A stretch of DNA of 7,403 nucleotides. Source: Candidatus Aminicenantota bacterium (GTDB lineage: Bacteria; Acidobacteriota; Aminicenantia; Aminicenantales; Aminicenantaceae). The notes beneath the pieces are model-generated. The model was given only the letters and a program-made list of their open reading frames with translations, was not told the DNA's origin and searched no databases. Positions within the stretch are counted from its first letter, which is position 1. Each line of letters starts with the position of its first letter. A program made the position numbers and the translations under genes. The stretch covers positions 1 to 7,403 of the forward strand of contig JAUWVG010000103.1 of the NCBI GenBank assembly GCA_030617525.1, in the 5' to 3' direction. Shown here piece by piece: positions 1 to 6,526 of this stretch.

Positions 1-108
1 CGAGGAAAACTCGCTCGATTCCGTTCCTCGCTCTCATCTTCCTTCTGAAGATGAACCATGCCCGCTCGTCCTCCATACGAATTTCTCTATCATCTTCCCA
101 GAACTCTT
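1..108. other. Edge region without an assignable gene; two small inverted repeats
   Basis: No recognised gene lies here. Two inverted repeats sit side by side: CGAGGAA (1-7) with TTCCTCG (24-30), and TCATCTTC (34-41) with GAAGATGA (47-54) around the loop CTTCT. On the minus strand a frame opens from a TAA near 108 with an ATG at 76 (MEDERAWFIFRRKM...) and runs off the edge after 25 codons. It is rich in charged residues, has only a poor ribosome binding site, and matches no family I know. It could be the 5' end of a downstream gene or chance. Confidence 0.25.
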
Positions 109-150
109 AAAAAATCACGGAGATGGGGATTTTTTCTTGAGTGATTTTTC
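109..150 (-). terminator. Possible AT-rich terminator after the UbiA gene
   Basis: Fifteen bases past the UbiA stop (minus strand), AAAAATCAC (149-141) can pair with GTGATTTTT (118-110) across a 22-base loop; the T-run continues into TTAAG. An alternative inner hairpin pairs AAAAATC (134-128) with GATTTTT (116-110) across 11 bases. Stems of this kind ending in a U-tract at the end of an operon suggest an intrinsic terminator, but the stem is weak and GC-poor, so the call is tentative. The same structure would also end in T-rich sequence when read on the plus strand. Confidence 0.42.
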
Positions 151-164
151 CATCATCTTCCTTT

Positions 165-1073
165 TTATTGGCCGAGTTTGTCAAAGAACGAGGCGAAAAA
201 GAAGACGAGGATGAGAAAGAGCGTGTAGAGTGCCCATTTGGGCCGCTTGAGCAGGCTTTCGGGCTCCTCCATGACTCCTTCTTCCTTAAGTATTTTCCTG
301 AAAAAGAGAAAGATGTAATAGATAACAAAAGGAGAGAGAATAAAGAATGACTTCAGCTTAAAAGACCAGGCAAAGAGGAAATAAGAGATGAAAAATACGG
401 CCGTACTGGCTGTCATCCCAAAAATCAGGGAGTTTTCCGAATATTTCTTTAGAGACGCCCTGTAATTGCCGGCAATGTCTCCAAGAGACCTGAATTCTGA
501 CAGTCTTTTCCCGACCCACAAAAAATTCCCGAATGCCCACCAGCACAAAAGAAGCGAAAGAGGGGGAAAGGCTCCTGAGGAGGCAAAGACGAACCACCCG
601 ATGAGGAACCGGATCGGATTGTTGGCCGATTCCGAGATGGAATCCAGGAAGGGAATGTCTTTCGTTCGTATGGGGGGGATATTGTAGAGGAAGCCCGCGA
701 TTAGAAGACCTAGAAGAGAATAAAAAAATGGCCTGCAGTAGAACAAAAATGCCGCGGTTAAGCTTAAAACTGTTAATGCGATTCCAAGGAAAAGGTAAGG
801 GATTTTTTTTATTTCGCCGGAAATCAAAGGCCGGTTGCGTTTTTCGGGGTGATGGGCATCAAAAGGCGCATCAACAATCTCGTTGATGACGTAATTGGCC
901 GAAGAGATGGCCCAGGTCAAAATAAATGCCAGGATGGATTTCCAAATAATATCGAAAATCGGGGTTGTGAAAATAAGATCCCGGTTTAAAAAGAAAAAAG
1001 CAGAGATTCCCACATAGATGGCCAGACTCCTGGGCCAACGTGAGAGTCTGAGGGCTTTAATGTAGGCTTTCAT
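165..1073 (-). CDS. UbiA-family membrane prenyltransferase, resembling decaprenyl-phosphate phosphoribosyltransferase
   Basis: This polytopic inner-membrane enzyme of 302 residues has about eight or nine hydrophobic helices. The first aspartate motif is N64-EIV-D68-APF-D72 (NxxxDxxxD), followed by HHPEKRNRPLISGE (74-87). The second catalytic region is YNIPPIRTKDIPFLD (130-144). The HPxKRxRP signature, the KRLSEFR stretch (189-195) and the EEPESLL segment near 269-275 resemble the branch containing decaprenyl-phosphate 5-phosphoribosyltransferase (Rv3806c type), which makes polyprenyl-phosphate ribose for surface arabinose. Quinone or haem O branches are less likely but not excluded. The ribosome binding site is poor (GGAG about 17 bases upstream), so translation may be coupled to the methyltransferase gene 12 bases before. 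The C-terminus ends in a hydrophobic helix and FFDKLGQ. Confidence 0.9.
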   Translation of the reverse strand: MKAYIKALRLSRWPRSLAIYVGISAFFFLNRDLIFTTPIFDIIWKSILAFILTWAISSANYVINEIVDAPFDAHHPEKRNRPLISGEIKKIPYLFLGIALTVLSLTAAFLFYCRPFFYSLLGLLIAGFLYNIPPIRTKDIPFLDSISESANNPIRFLIGWFVFASSGAFPPLSLLLCWWAFGNFLWVGKRLSEFRSLGDIAGNYRASLKKYSENSLIFGMTASTAVFFISYFLFAWSFKLKSFFILSPFVIYYIFLFFRKILKEEGVMEEPESLLKRPKWALYTLFLILVFFFASFFDKLGQ

Positions 1074-1085
1074 AACGGCAGGTCT

Positions 1086-2015
1086 TTATTCTCCGCTGTC
1101 CTTCTTCGCATAGATTTCCATGGAATCGGACAGTGCTAATTTTATAGAAATTTTCTTCCAAAAAAAAGCCATACGAGCATTTTTTATCAAAAAACGCAGC
1201 CACTTTTTTCTTGAGAAAAGATAGTGAGCGGAAAACGTCCACGAATATTTTTTTTTCTTAACAACCGTAAAGCCGGTAAGATCGAGGAGTTTTGTAAGGC
1301 TTTTTGCCGAAAAGTAACCCAGGTGTCCAGGACGAAAATGCCACCATTTGGTCCCGGTGATCCGGGCAGCCAGGCTTTTTATGTCGGGTGTGACGAGACA
1401 CAAAATTCCTCCGGGCTTTAAAATTTCGAAGGCTTTTTGGAGGGCCTCCAGAGGGCGGGACATGTGTTCGACGATGTCGACCATTGTGACTGCGGCATAA
1501 AAATTGGCTGGGAGAGAGGTCTCTTCGAAGGAACCTTCCCTGATATTTAGGCCGTATTTTTCTTGGGCATATTTGACAGCCCAGGCGCTGGGCTCGATGC
1601 CATCCGCGTCCCATCCGCGGCCGCGGGCCAGGTGGATCAGAATCCCAGTAGCGGCCCCCACGTCAAAGAGTGTTCCCTTGCCGGGGCAGATCCTTTCGAG
1701 ACGGGAGAGGATCTTAGCAAAATTCTTTGATCGTCCTTCGGCCTCATCCTCATAGAGAGGGTCTTCGACCTGGCCGTAGAGAGTCCGGATAAAACGAGGT
1801 GTTGGTGCAGGATTGGCAAACACAAAACTGCAGTTTAGACACAAACTCAAGTCCCAGGTTTTCCCGTATTCGCTGTCCGTGATTTTGATTAAATCCGCGC
1901 TGATCTTCCGGATCTCGAAGGAGCTCTGTTTAAAAGGTCTTTGAGTAGAGCTTGAGCAGACCGGACAGGCCGAACGTGTTTCAAAATTGTTCTGTCCGAT
2001 TGCCGTGCCTCCCAT
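1086..2015 (-). CDS. Class I SAM-dependent methyltransferase with N-terminal zinc ribbon
   Basis: This predicted cytoplasmic methyltransferase has 309 residues and an unknown acceptor. The N-terminus has a four-cysteine zinc-ribbon-like unit: Cys17-X2-Cys20 (CPVC) and Cys59-X2-Cys62 (CLNC). The Rossmann core follows, with motif I LFDVGAATG (116-124), an acidic residue for the SAM ribose at Glu141 (GIEPS), VDIVEHM (179-185) and LKPGG (199-203). WWHFRPGHLGYFS (224-236) is typical of the Methyltransf_23-type group often found in cell-surface sugar, lipid and natural-product loci. The ATG is one base past the peptidase stop (TAATATG) with no clear upstream Shine-Dalgarno, so reinitiation or coupling is likely; a GGGAGG lies just after the ATG. 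The next gene starts 12 bases downstream, which suggests a joint role with the UbiA protein in modifying a lipid-linked product. That link is inference from position. Confidence 0.9.
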   Translation of the reverse strand: MGGTAIGQNNFETRSACPVCSSSTQRPFKQSSFEIRKISADLIKITDSEYGKTWDLSLCLNCSFVFANPAPTPRFIRTLYGQVEDPLYEDEAEGRSKNFAKILSRLERICPGKGTLFDVGAATGILIHLARGRGWDADGIEPSAWAVKYAQEKYGLNIREGSFEETSLPANFYAAVTMVDIVEHMSRPLEALQKAFEILKPGGILCLVTPDIKSLAARITGTKWWHFRPGHLGYFSAKSLTKLLDLTGFTVVKKKKYSWTFSAHYLFSRKKWLRFLIKNARMAFFWKKISIKLALSDSMEIYAKKDSGE

Positions 2016-2016
2016 A

Positions 2017-4206
2017 TTAACGATTCAGGAAGTGTTCAAACCAGAAATCGACATAATGCCGGTTGGAATGGGCGCGTGTTTTGCCGCCAAATCCATGCCG
2101 CTGGTTGGGGTAAATCATAAATCCAAACTGCTTGCCTTCGTCCATGAGCTTGGTAATGAGATGAACGGTGTTCTGCATGTGGACGTTGTCATCCATTTCG
2201 CCGTGGGCCATAAACAGGATGCCTTTGAGGTTTTTGGCATGTGTCATGGCGGACCCGAAGGCGTATCCTTCCTTGTTTTCGAACGGGCGGTCCATGTAGC
2301 GCTCAGTATAGACCGAATCGTAGAGTTCCCAGGCCGTAACTGAAGAGCGGGCATAACCGTGGGTGAAGTAGTCGGCGCCGTACGTCAGTGCCATGCATGT
2401 GGCATACCCGCCGTAGCTTCCGCCTGTGATCCCGATTTTATCCTTGTCGATAAAAGACTGTTGGTGGAGCCATTTGACGGCTTCAATGAGATCGTGCATT
2501 TCCCATTTCCCAAGGCTCCGGTGCATAAGCGCTATTCCCTTTTTGCCAAATTTGCCCGAGCCTCTGTGATCGACAGCTATCGTGATGATGCCTTCCTGAG
2601 CAAAATATTGATGGGTCAAAGACGCGGGGGAGTTGGAGACCGCGCCCGATCCCGGACCGCTGTAGATCGAGAAAATGACGGGATATTTTTTGGATTTGTC
2701 AAAGTCGGCAGGAAGAACCCAGTAGGCGGGAAGATCCCATCCGTCTTCTGTGGGGATCGTGAAGAGTTCCTTTTTGGCCAGGTTGTATTCGTCCATAAGG
2801 GCTGTGCGGCTGTCGCCGAGACTCTTTATGTGTTTTCCATCGGTTCCGTAGAGATCCATCTTGGTCGGCGTGGTCGTATTGGAAAAGCTGTCGATATAAT
2901 AGCTTCCGCCGGTGGAAATATTGGCTCTGTGGGAGCCGGCCTCCTTAGTGATCTGTTTGAATCCTGAATTATCCAGGTTCACCATAAAGAAGTGGCTGTC
3001 TGTCATAGCCCCCTTTCTGCCGCTGAAGAAGATGCGTTTATTTTTTGCATCAACAAGGGAAGGGCGGCTGGCCGACCATTCGCCTTCGGTGAGGCGTTTG
3101 ATGAGGTTTCCTTCGAGGTCGTAATAATAGTTGTGGCTCCAGCCGTCTTTGTCACTATTGAGAAGAAATCCGCTGCCGTCCTTGAAAAAATACAAACTGG
3201 AGAAAAAATCGACCCAGGAGGACTGTTTTTCGTCGTAGATCTCTTTTTTCTTGCCTGTGTCGAGATCCATGGCATAGATTTTGATGTTGTCCTGCTCACG
3301 GTTCATCCATTGGAATGTCAGTTTCGAGGAATCGGGCAGCCAGATTGGAAAGGCCACATAGTGATCGGCCTTTTCTTTGACATCGGCCCAGACGATATCT
3401 CCACCGATGGGGGATACGACGCCCAGTTTGACATAGGGATTGGGATCTCCAGGTTTTGGATAGCGTTCCTTTTCGAGCTCTCCATGCTGGCCTCTTGCGC
3501 GGGTGATGGGGAAGATGGGCACAGGGCTGTCATCGAATTGAAGGAAGGCGATCTTCTGGCTGTCCGGAGACCACCAAAAAGCCCGGTACCGGGATCCCCG
3601 TCCTAGGATTTCTTCGTAATAAACCCAGGAGGCCCAGCCGTTATAAATGGTGTCCGAGCCGTCCGCTGTGAGCTGATATTCGACTCCGTTTTCGATATCG
3701 AAAGAATAGAGATTGTGATCCCTTGTGTAGGCCGCTCTCTTTCCATCGGGGGAGAGCTGAGGGTTGTTCTCCGGACCGAGGGTCGCTGTCAGCCGTTTGA
3801 ATTGATTTTTTTTGACTGAATAAAAATAAAGATCTCCCCGATTGGAATAGAGAAAACCTTCATAGTCTCCGGCCATTCCGATGTGTGAGGAAGCATTGAA
3901 TCCTTTGGGGAGGGCCTTTTGGATGGGTCCATAGTCAAACAAAAGAGTTTGTTTGCCTGATTTGAAGTGAACTTTAAAGAGCTTTAGAGCTTTTGTCTGC
4001 TCGTCCGTTTCCGAAATAATGTAATGTTCATCATCGGCCCAGCCGCGGATTCTGGGAAGGGTTTGGGTCAAAGAAGGTCCGCTTCTTTCATAAACCATTT
4101 CATAGGTGAGTTTTTTCCCTTCCTGGGCCAATACCGGTGAAAAAATAGAGAGTGAAAAAATTATTAAAAATGCAGGAATCATATAAAGTTTTTTGGCCTT
4201 TTTCAT
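2017..4206 (-). CDS. Secreted dipeptidyl-peptidase IV-type serine peptidase (family S9)
   Basis: This exported prolyl-oligopeptidase-fold enzyme probably removes N-terminal dipeptides from peptides. Its 729 residues match the usual bacterial size. A signal peptide (KK-rich start, hydrophobic core to about residue 23) has a likely cleavage site after Ala27 in PVLA-QEG. The beta-propeller spans about 60-490 and carries WVYYEEI with Glu198-Glu199, the pair that in DPP IV anchors the substrate amino terminus; WWSPD follows. The alpha/beta-hydrolase domain has the oxyanion Tyr515 (IYSGPGSG), nucleophile Ser597 (GGSYGG), Asp672 (GEMDDNVH) and His704 (QRHGF), so the triad is complete. The motif YDSVYTERYM is also typical of the DPP IV group. 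AAGGAG sits 6 bases before the ATG. It leads a probable operon whose next gene starts after a 1-base gap. Proline or alanine specificity is inferred from the family. Confidence 0.96.
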   Translation of the reverse strand: MKKAKKLYMIPAFLIIFSLSIFSPVLAQEGKKLTYEMVYERSGPSLTQTLPRIRGWADDEHYIISETDEQTKALKLFKVHFKSGKQTLLFDYGPIQKALPKGFNASSHIGMAGDYEGFLYSNRGDLYFYSVKKNQFKRLTATLGPENNPQLSPDGKRAAYTRDHNLYSFDIENGVEYQLTADGSDTIYNGWASWVYYEEILGRGSRYRAFWWSPDSQKIAFLQFDDSPVPIFPITRARGQHGELEKERYPKPGDPNPYVKLGVVSPIGGDIVWADVKEKADHYVAFPIWLPDSSKLTFQWMNREQDNIKIYAMDLDTGKKKEIYDEKQSSWVDFFSSLYFFKDGSGFLLNSDKDGWSHNYYYDLEGNLIKRLTEGEWSASRPSLVDAKNKRIFFSGRKGAMTDSHFFMVNLDNSGFKQITKEAGSHRANISTGGSYYIDSFSNTTTPTKMDLYGTDGKHIKSLGDSRTALMDEYNLAKKELFTIPTEDGWDLPAYWVLPADFDKSKKYPVIFSIYSGPGSGAVSNSPASLTHQYFAQEGIITIAVDHRGSGKFGKKGIALMHRSLGKWEMHDLIEAVKWLHQQSFIDKDKIGITGGSYGGYATCMALTYGADYFTHGYARSSVTAWELYDSVYTERYMDRPFENKEGYAFGSAMTHAKNLKGILFMAHGEMDDNVHMQNTVHLITKLMDEGKQFGFMIYPNQRHGFGGKTRAHSNRHYVDFWFEHFLNR

Positions 4207-4235
4207 ACTATTCTCCTTCTTTCCAGGTCATTGGA

Positions 4236-4273
4236 TTTGTAACACTGCCCGCCCCCAAAGTCAAATTTTGGGG
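4236..4273 (-). promoter_or_regulatory. Candidate promoter with overlapping inverted repeat, upstream of the peptidase operon
   Basis: In the 155-base gap before the peptidase, minus-strand TTGACT (4264-4259) and TACAAA (4241-4236) are 17 bases apart. The -35 match is good, the -10 match is weak, and the spacer is unusually GC-rich. A 7-bp inverted repeat, CCCCAAA and TTTGGGG (arms 4253-4259 and 4267-4273, 7-base loop), surrounds the -35 box, so it could be an operator or a hairpin. No T-tract follows it, so it does not look like an intrinsic terminator for the kinase operon. Nothing else recognisable was found in this gap apart from the peptidase ribosome binding site AAGGAG (4213-4218). Confidence 0.35.
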
Positions 4274-4361
4274 CCATAGAAGAAACATTTTCAATTCCGT
4301 GATTTTTTTGTTCGATCCGAGGAGGTCTTCCAGCACTAGGATTTCTTTTTTTTAGTTTTTG

Positions 4362-5939
4362 TTAAGTGGTGGGGAGTAAAACTGTGACAGTGGTCCCTTT
4401 CCCAAGTTTGCTCTGGACTCTTATCTCACCACGGTGGGCATCAACGATCTCTTTGACAATGGCCAATCCAACGCCGGTCCCTTCAATTTTATTCAATTTG
4501 GCATTGGAGGCTCGATAAAACTCGTTGAAAATTTTGGGCAGGTCTTCGGCAGCGATGCCAATACCTGTGTCAACAACGTCGATTTTTATGGCTTTGTCTT
4601 TCTCGATGACCGATAGAGAAACCGTGCCGTTTTCTTTGGTGTACTTTATGGCATTATTGACCAGATTAGAAAAGACTTCCTCGAGTGCCTCTCGATCGGC
4701 CTGGATTTGAGGTAAATCGGTGGGGACCTGTAAGTCCATGGAGATGGTTTTTTTCTGGGCTTGAACTTTCAAATCCTCAAATACATTTTGTAAAACATCT
4801 TTGAGCTGAACAGATTCCATGAAATATTCCGCTCCTGTGGACAGGCGGTAGGAGAGGAGGATAATGTCATCGAGCACCTCGAGCAGCATGGTGCTTCTCC
4901 GCTTGGCGGTGTGCATTAAATCTGCCTGCACATCGGAAAATGTTGAAATGTCCTCTTTAAGAGCCATACTCACACAGCTTTGGATGACTCCAATATGAGA
5001 CCGCAGTCCGTGCTCCATTTTTCTCATAAAGTTTGATTTGAGACTGTCCAGTTCCTGCAGTTTTTTATTGGCCTCTTCCAGGTTTTCGGTCGCCTTTTTG
5101 ACTTCGTCTTTTAGTTTGATGTTCCACTGTTCAATCTCTTCTCGGGATTTTTTCAGCTCGGCTATCATCGAATCGAAAGATTTGCCCAGCACTCCAATTT
5201 CATCAGAGTGGTGGTTTCCAAGTCTGTAGTTGAGATCTCCCTCTGCAATTTTTCGTGTTCCTACAATCAGGCTGTTAATGGGGCGGTTAACAAACATATG
5301 AATCAATAATCCCATGCCTCCTGCAATAATTAAAAAAATGAATAAAAAGTACAGAACAGTCTGTCTCTGGCTTGCTTTCAACTGCCTGTCAAAACGGCCT
5401 AGAGGCAAAAGAATATCCATTACTCCTAAAACACGTTGTTCCTGCGGATGAAAATGGCATGCTGCATTAAAACACTTTGGTTCGTTATAGATGGGGTTGA
5501 TAATTCCGAGAACTCTGTAGTCTCGGTCCGTTTTAAAAATCCTGGTCATGCCGGCTGAAGATAACGTCTCTGCCGGTTTTTCTTCGCTGTGGCAAATAAC
5601 ACAGGCCTCTGTGGTTCTGTCCACAGAAGAACCAATTTCTTCACTCGAATTAGACCCGAAAATTGTTCCATTTTTGTCGAAAATCCGGATATTTTCGATG
5701 ACCTCTGAGTTTCCGATGTCTTCTAATGTTTTCTGAATGCGGTCATTCTGAGCGGTCAGCATATCATGCGAAATGCTCTTTTCAATCATTTGGCCGAGTT
5801 GAATCCCATTTTGCTTCATCTCCTCAATGAGGAGTTTTTTCTGGGCGTTTGTATTGATATAGGCAAAAAAACCGATCGTTAAAAAAAGAACAAGGCCGAT
5901 ATAAAAAATAAGTTTGGCGGCGAGACTTTTTCGCAGCAA
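4362..5939 (-). CDS. Membrane histidine kinase with di-haem c-type sensor domain
   Basis: This 525-residue sensor kinase has a transmembrane helix at about 9-29, an extracytoplasmic domain at 30-194, a second helix at about 195-216, HAMP at about 217-270 with the usual R219-P220, a coiled coil to about 303, a HisKA-like domain, and an HATPase domain at about 380-525. The sensor domain holds CVICH (113-117) and CFNAACH (156-162), classic and CX4CH haem c attachment motifs, so redox or gas sensing outside the membrane is likely. The phosphoacceptor is His310, but its box is HGLRSH rather than HELRTP. The N box (NLVNNA), G1 (DTGIGI), F box (FNEFYRA) and G2 (GTGVGLA) are intact. The start is TTG, with AAGGGA 9 bases upstream; no ATG or GTG lies in frame between it and the upstream stop. 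It is co-transcribed with the receiver gene. The ligand is unknown. Confidence 0.95.
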   Translation of the reverse strand: MLRKSLAAKLIFYIGLVLFLTIGFFAYINTNAQKKLLIEEMKQNGIQLGQMIEKSISHDMLTAQNDRIQKTLEDIGNSEVIENIRIFDKNGTIFGSNSSEEIGSSVDRTTEACVICHSEEKPAETLSSAGMTRIFKTDRDYRVLGIINPIYNEPKCFNAACHFHPQEQRVLGVMDILLPLGRFDRQLKASQRQTVLYFLFIFLIIAGGMGLLIHMFVNRPINSLIVGTRKIAEGDLNYRLGNHHSDEIGVLGKSFDSMIAELKKSREEIEQWNIKLKDEVKKATENLEEANKKLQELDSLKSNFMRKMEHGLRSHIGVIQSCVSMALKEDISTFSDVQADLMHTAKRRSTMLLEVLDDIILLSYRLSTGAEYFMESVQLKDVLQNVFEDLKVQAQKKTISMDLQVPTDLPQIQADREALEEVFSNLVNNAIKYTKENGTVSLSVIEKDKAIKIDVVDTGIGIAAEDLPKIFNEFYRASNAKLNKIEGTGVGLAIVKEIVDAHRGEIRVQSKLGKGTTVTVLLPTT

Positions 5940-5958
5940 AATGAATATTCCCTTATGC

Positions 5959-6372
5959 TCACGTGTTAAGTAATTTTATTATGCGGGCGATAAGCTCGTT
6001 TGCCTGGACCGGTTTATCAAGGTAATCATCGGGTCCTCTTAGTCCCTGTTCATTGATGTCGATGGCAAATCTGGAGCCCGCAATTTTTTTTACAGCCGAT
6101 ACAAAGATGATGGGTGTATCCTTAAATTCTTCGTACTCTTTGGATGTTTTAATATCATTACAGAGAGAAAATCCATCGAACATGCTGTCCATCATGATAT
6201 CGAGTAGAATAAGATCCGGTTTTTCCGACAAGAGTTTTTCCTTACCCTCTTTGGGATTGTTGGCTGAGACGACTTCATAGTGTGCTGGTTCCAGCATCAA
6301 AGTCGTCAGCTTGATAAAATCGGGATCGTCATCGATGATGAGGATTTTTGTATAAGGTTTGTCTAAATTCAT
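5959..6372 (-). CDS. Single-domain response regulator (CheY-like receiver)
   Basis: This cytoplasmic phosphoacceptor protein is probably the partner of the adjacent histidine kinase. The 137 residues form one receiver domain with no DNA-binding or enzymatic output. The acidic pocket is IDDDPD (Asp14-Asp16), the phosphoacceptor is Asp58 in DLILLDIMMD, the switch residue is Ser92 in PIIFVSA, and the invariant lysine is Lys120 in DYLDKP. The segment between Ser92 and Lys120 (KKIAGSRFAIDINEQGLRGPDD) is longer than in CheY. The start is supported by AAGGAG 8 bases upstream and by the good promoter before it. The gene precedes the kinase gene by 19 bases. Without an output domain it must act by protein contact, by phosphorelay, or as a phosphate sink; the downstream partner is not in the window. 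Confidence 0.95.
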   Translation of the reverse strand: MNLDKPYTKILIIDDDPDFIKLTTLMLEPAHYEVVSANNPKEGKEKLLSEKPDLILLDIMMDSMFDGFSLCNDIKTSKEYEEFKDTPIIFVSAVKKIAGSRFAIDINEQGLRGPDDYLDKPVQANELIARIIKLLNT

Positions 6373-6406
6373 TCTGTCCTCTCCTTACAATGTTAAAACT
6401 GTCTTT

Positions 6407-6435
6407 ACAATAAAAGTAAATTTTTTTGAAGTCAA
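6407..6435 (-). promoter_or_regulatory. Sigma-70-like promoter of the two-component operon
   Basis: On the minus strand TTGACT (6435-6430) and TATTGT (6412-6407) are separated by 17 bases of AT-rich spacer. The expected transcript start, near 6400, gives a leader of roughly 28 bases before the regulator ATG. A heptamer ATTGTAA occurs at 6411-6405 and again at 6391-6385, 20 bases (about two helical turns) apart. The first copy overlaps the -10 box and the second leads into the ribosome binding site AAGGAG (6386-6381). This could be an operator, but no known regulator motif is recognised. Confidence 0.6.
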
Positions 6436-6458
6436 CTTTTTCTCTTAAATCGCATCCC

Positions 6459-6525
6459 TGGATTAATTGGGGACAGGCCCCATTTTTTCCATACGAAAAA
6501 ATGGGGCCTGTCCCCAATTAATCCA
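6459..6525. repeat. Perfect 31-bp-arm palindrome with 5-nt loop, REP-like element
   Basis: The arms 6459-6489 and 6495-6525 are exact reverse complements around the loop CATAC (6490-6494). Each arm read inward contains ATTAATTGGGG, ACAGG, CCCC, then ATTTTTTC. Each arm therefore also holds a small internal GGGG/CCCC hairpin followed by six T, so a transcript arriving from either side meets a mini terminator-like structure. The element begins one base after the hypA stop and ends 24 bases before the -35 box of the response-regulator promoter. The perfect symmetry, the GGGGACAGGCCCC core and the intergenic position resemble dispersed REP/BIME palindromes mobilised by REP-associated (Y1-type) transposases. 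That identity is inferred, since only one copy is visible. It may also insulate hypBA from the downstream operon. Confidence 0.93.
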
Positions 6526-6526
6526 A

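Noticed and set aside
119..157. Thirteen-codon minus-strand frame (MMEKSLKKKSPSP) after the UbiA gene
   Set aside because: It is too short, and it sits inside the terminator-like hairpin region; the AAGGAAG before it is better explained as chance in purine-rich sequence.
1987..2343. 118-codon open frame on the plus strand across the peptidase/methyltransferase junction
   Set aside because: It is antisense to the peptidase C-terminus including the catalytic His region, and shows no motif.
2359..2967. 202-codon open frame on the plus strand inside the peptidase gene
   Set aside because: It lies wholly antisense to a peptidase with a complete catalytic triad, has no recognisable domain, and reads as a codon shadow.
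2992..3606. 204-codon open frame on the plus strand inside the peptidase gene
   Set aside because: It is antisense to the conserved beta-propeller region, shows no family motif, and has no ribosome binding site I could identify.
4324..4361. T-rich stretch on the plus strand after the kinase stop, considered as a terminator
   Set aside because: On the transcribed minus strand it is an A-run without a stem before a T-tract, so it does not fit an intrinsic terminator for the kinase operon.
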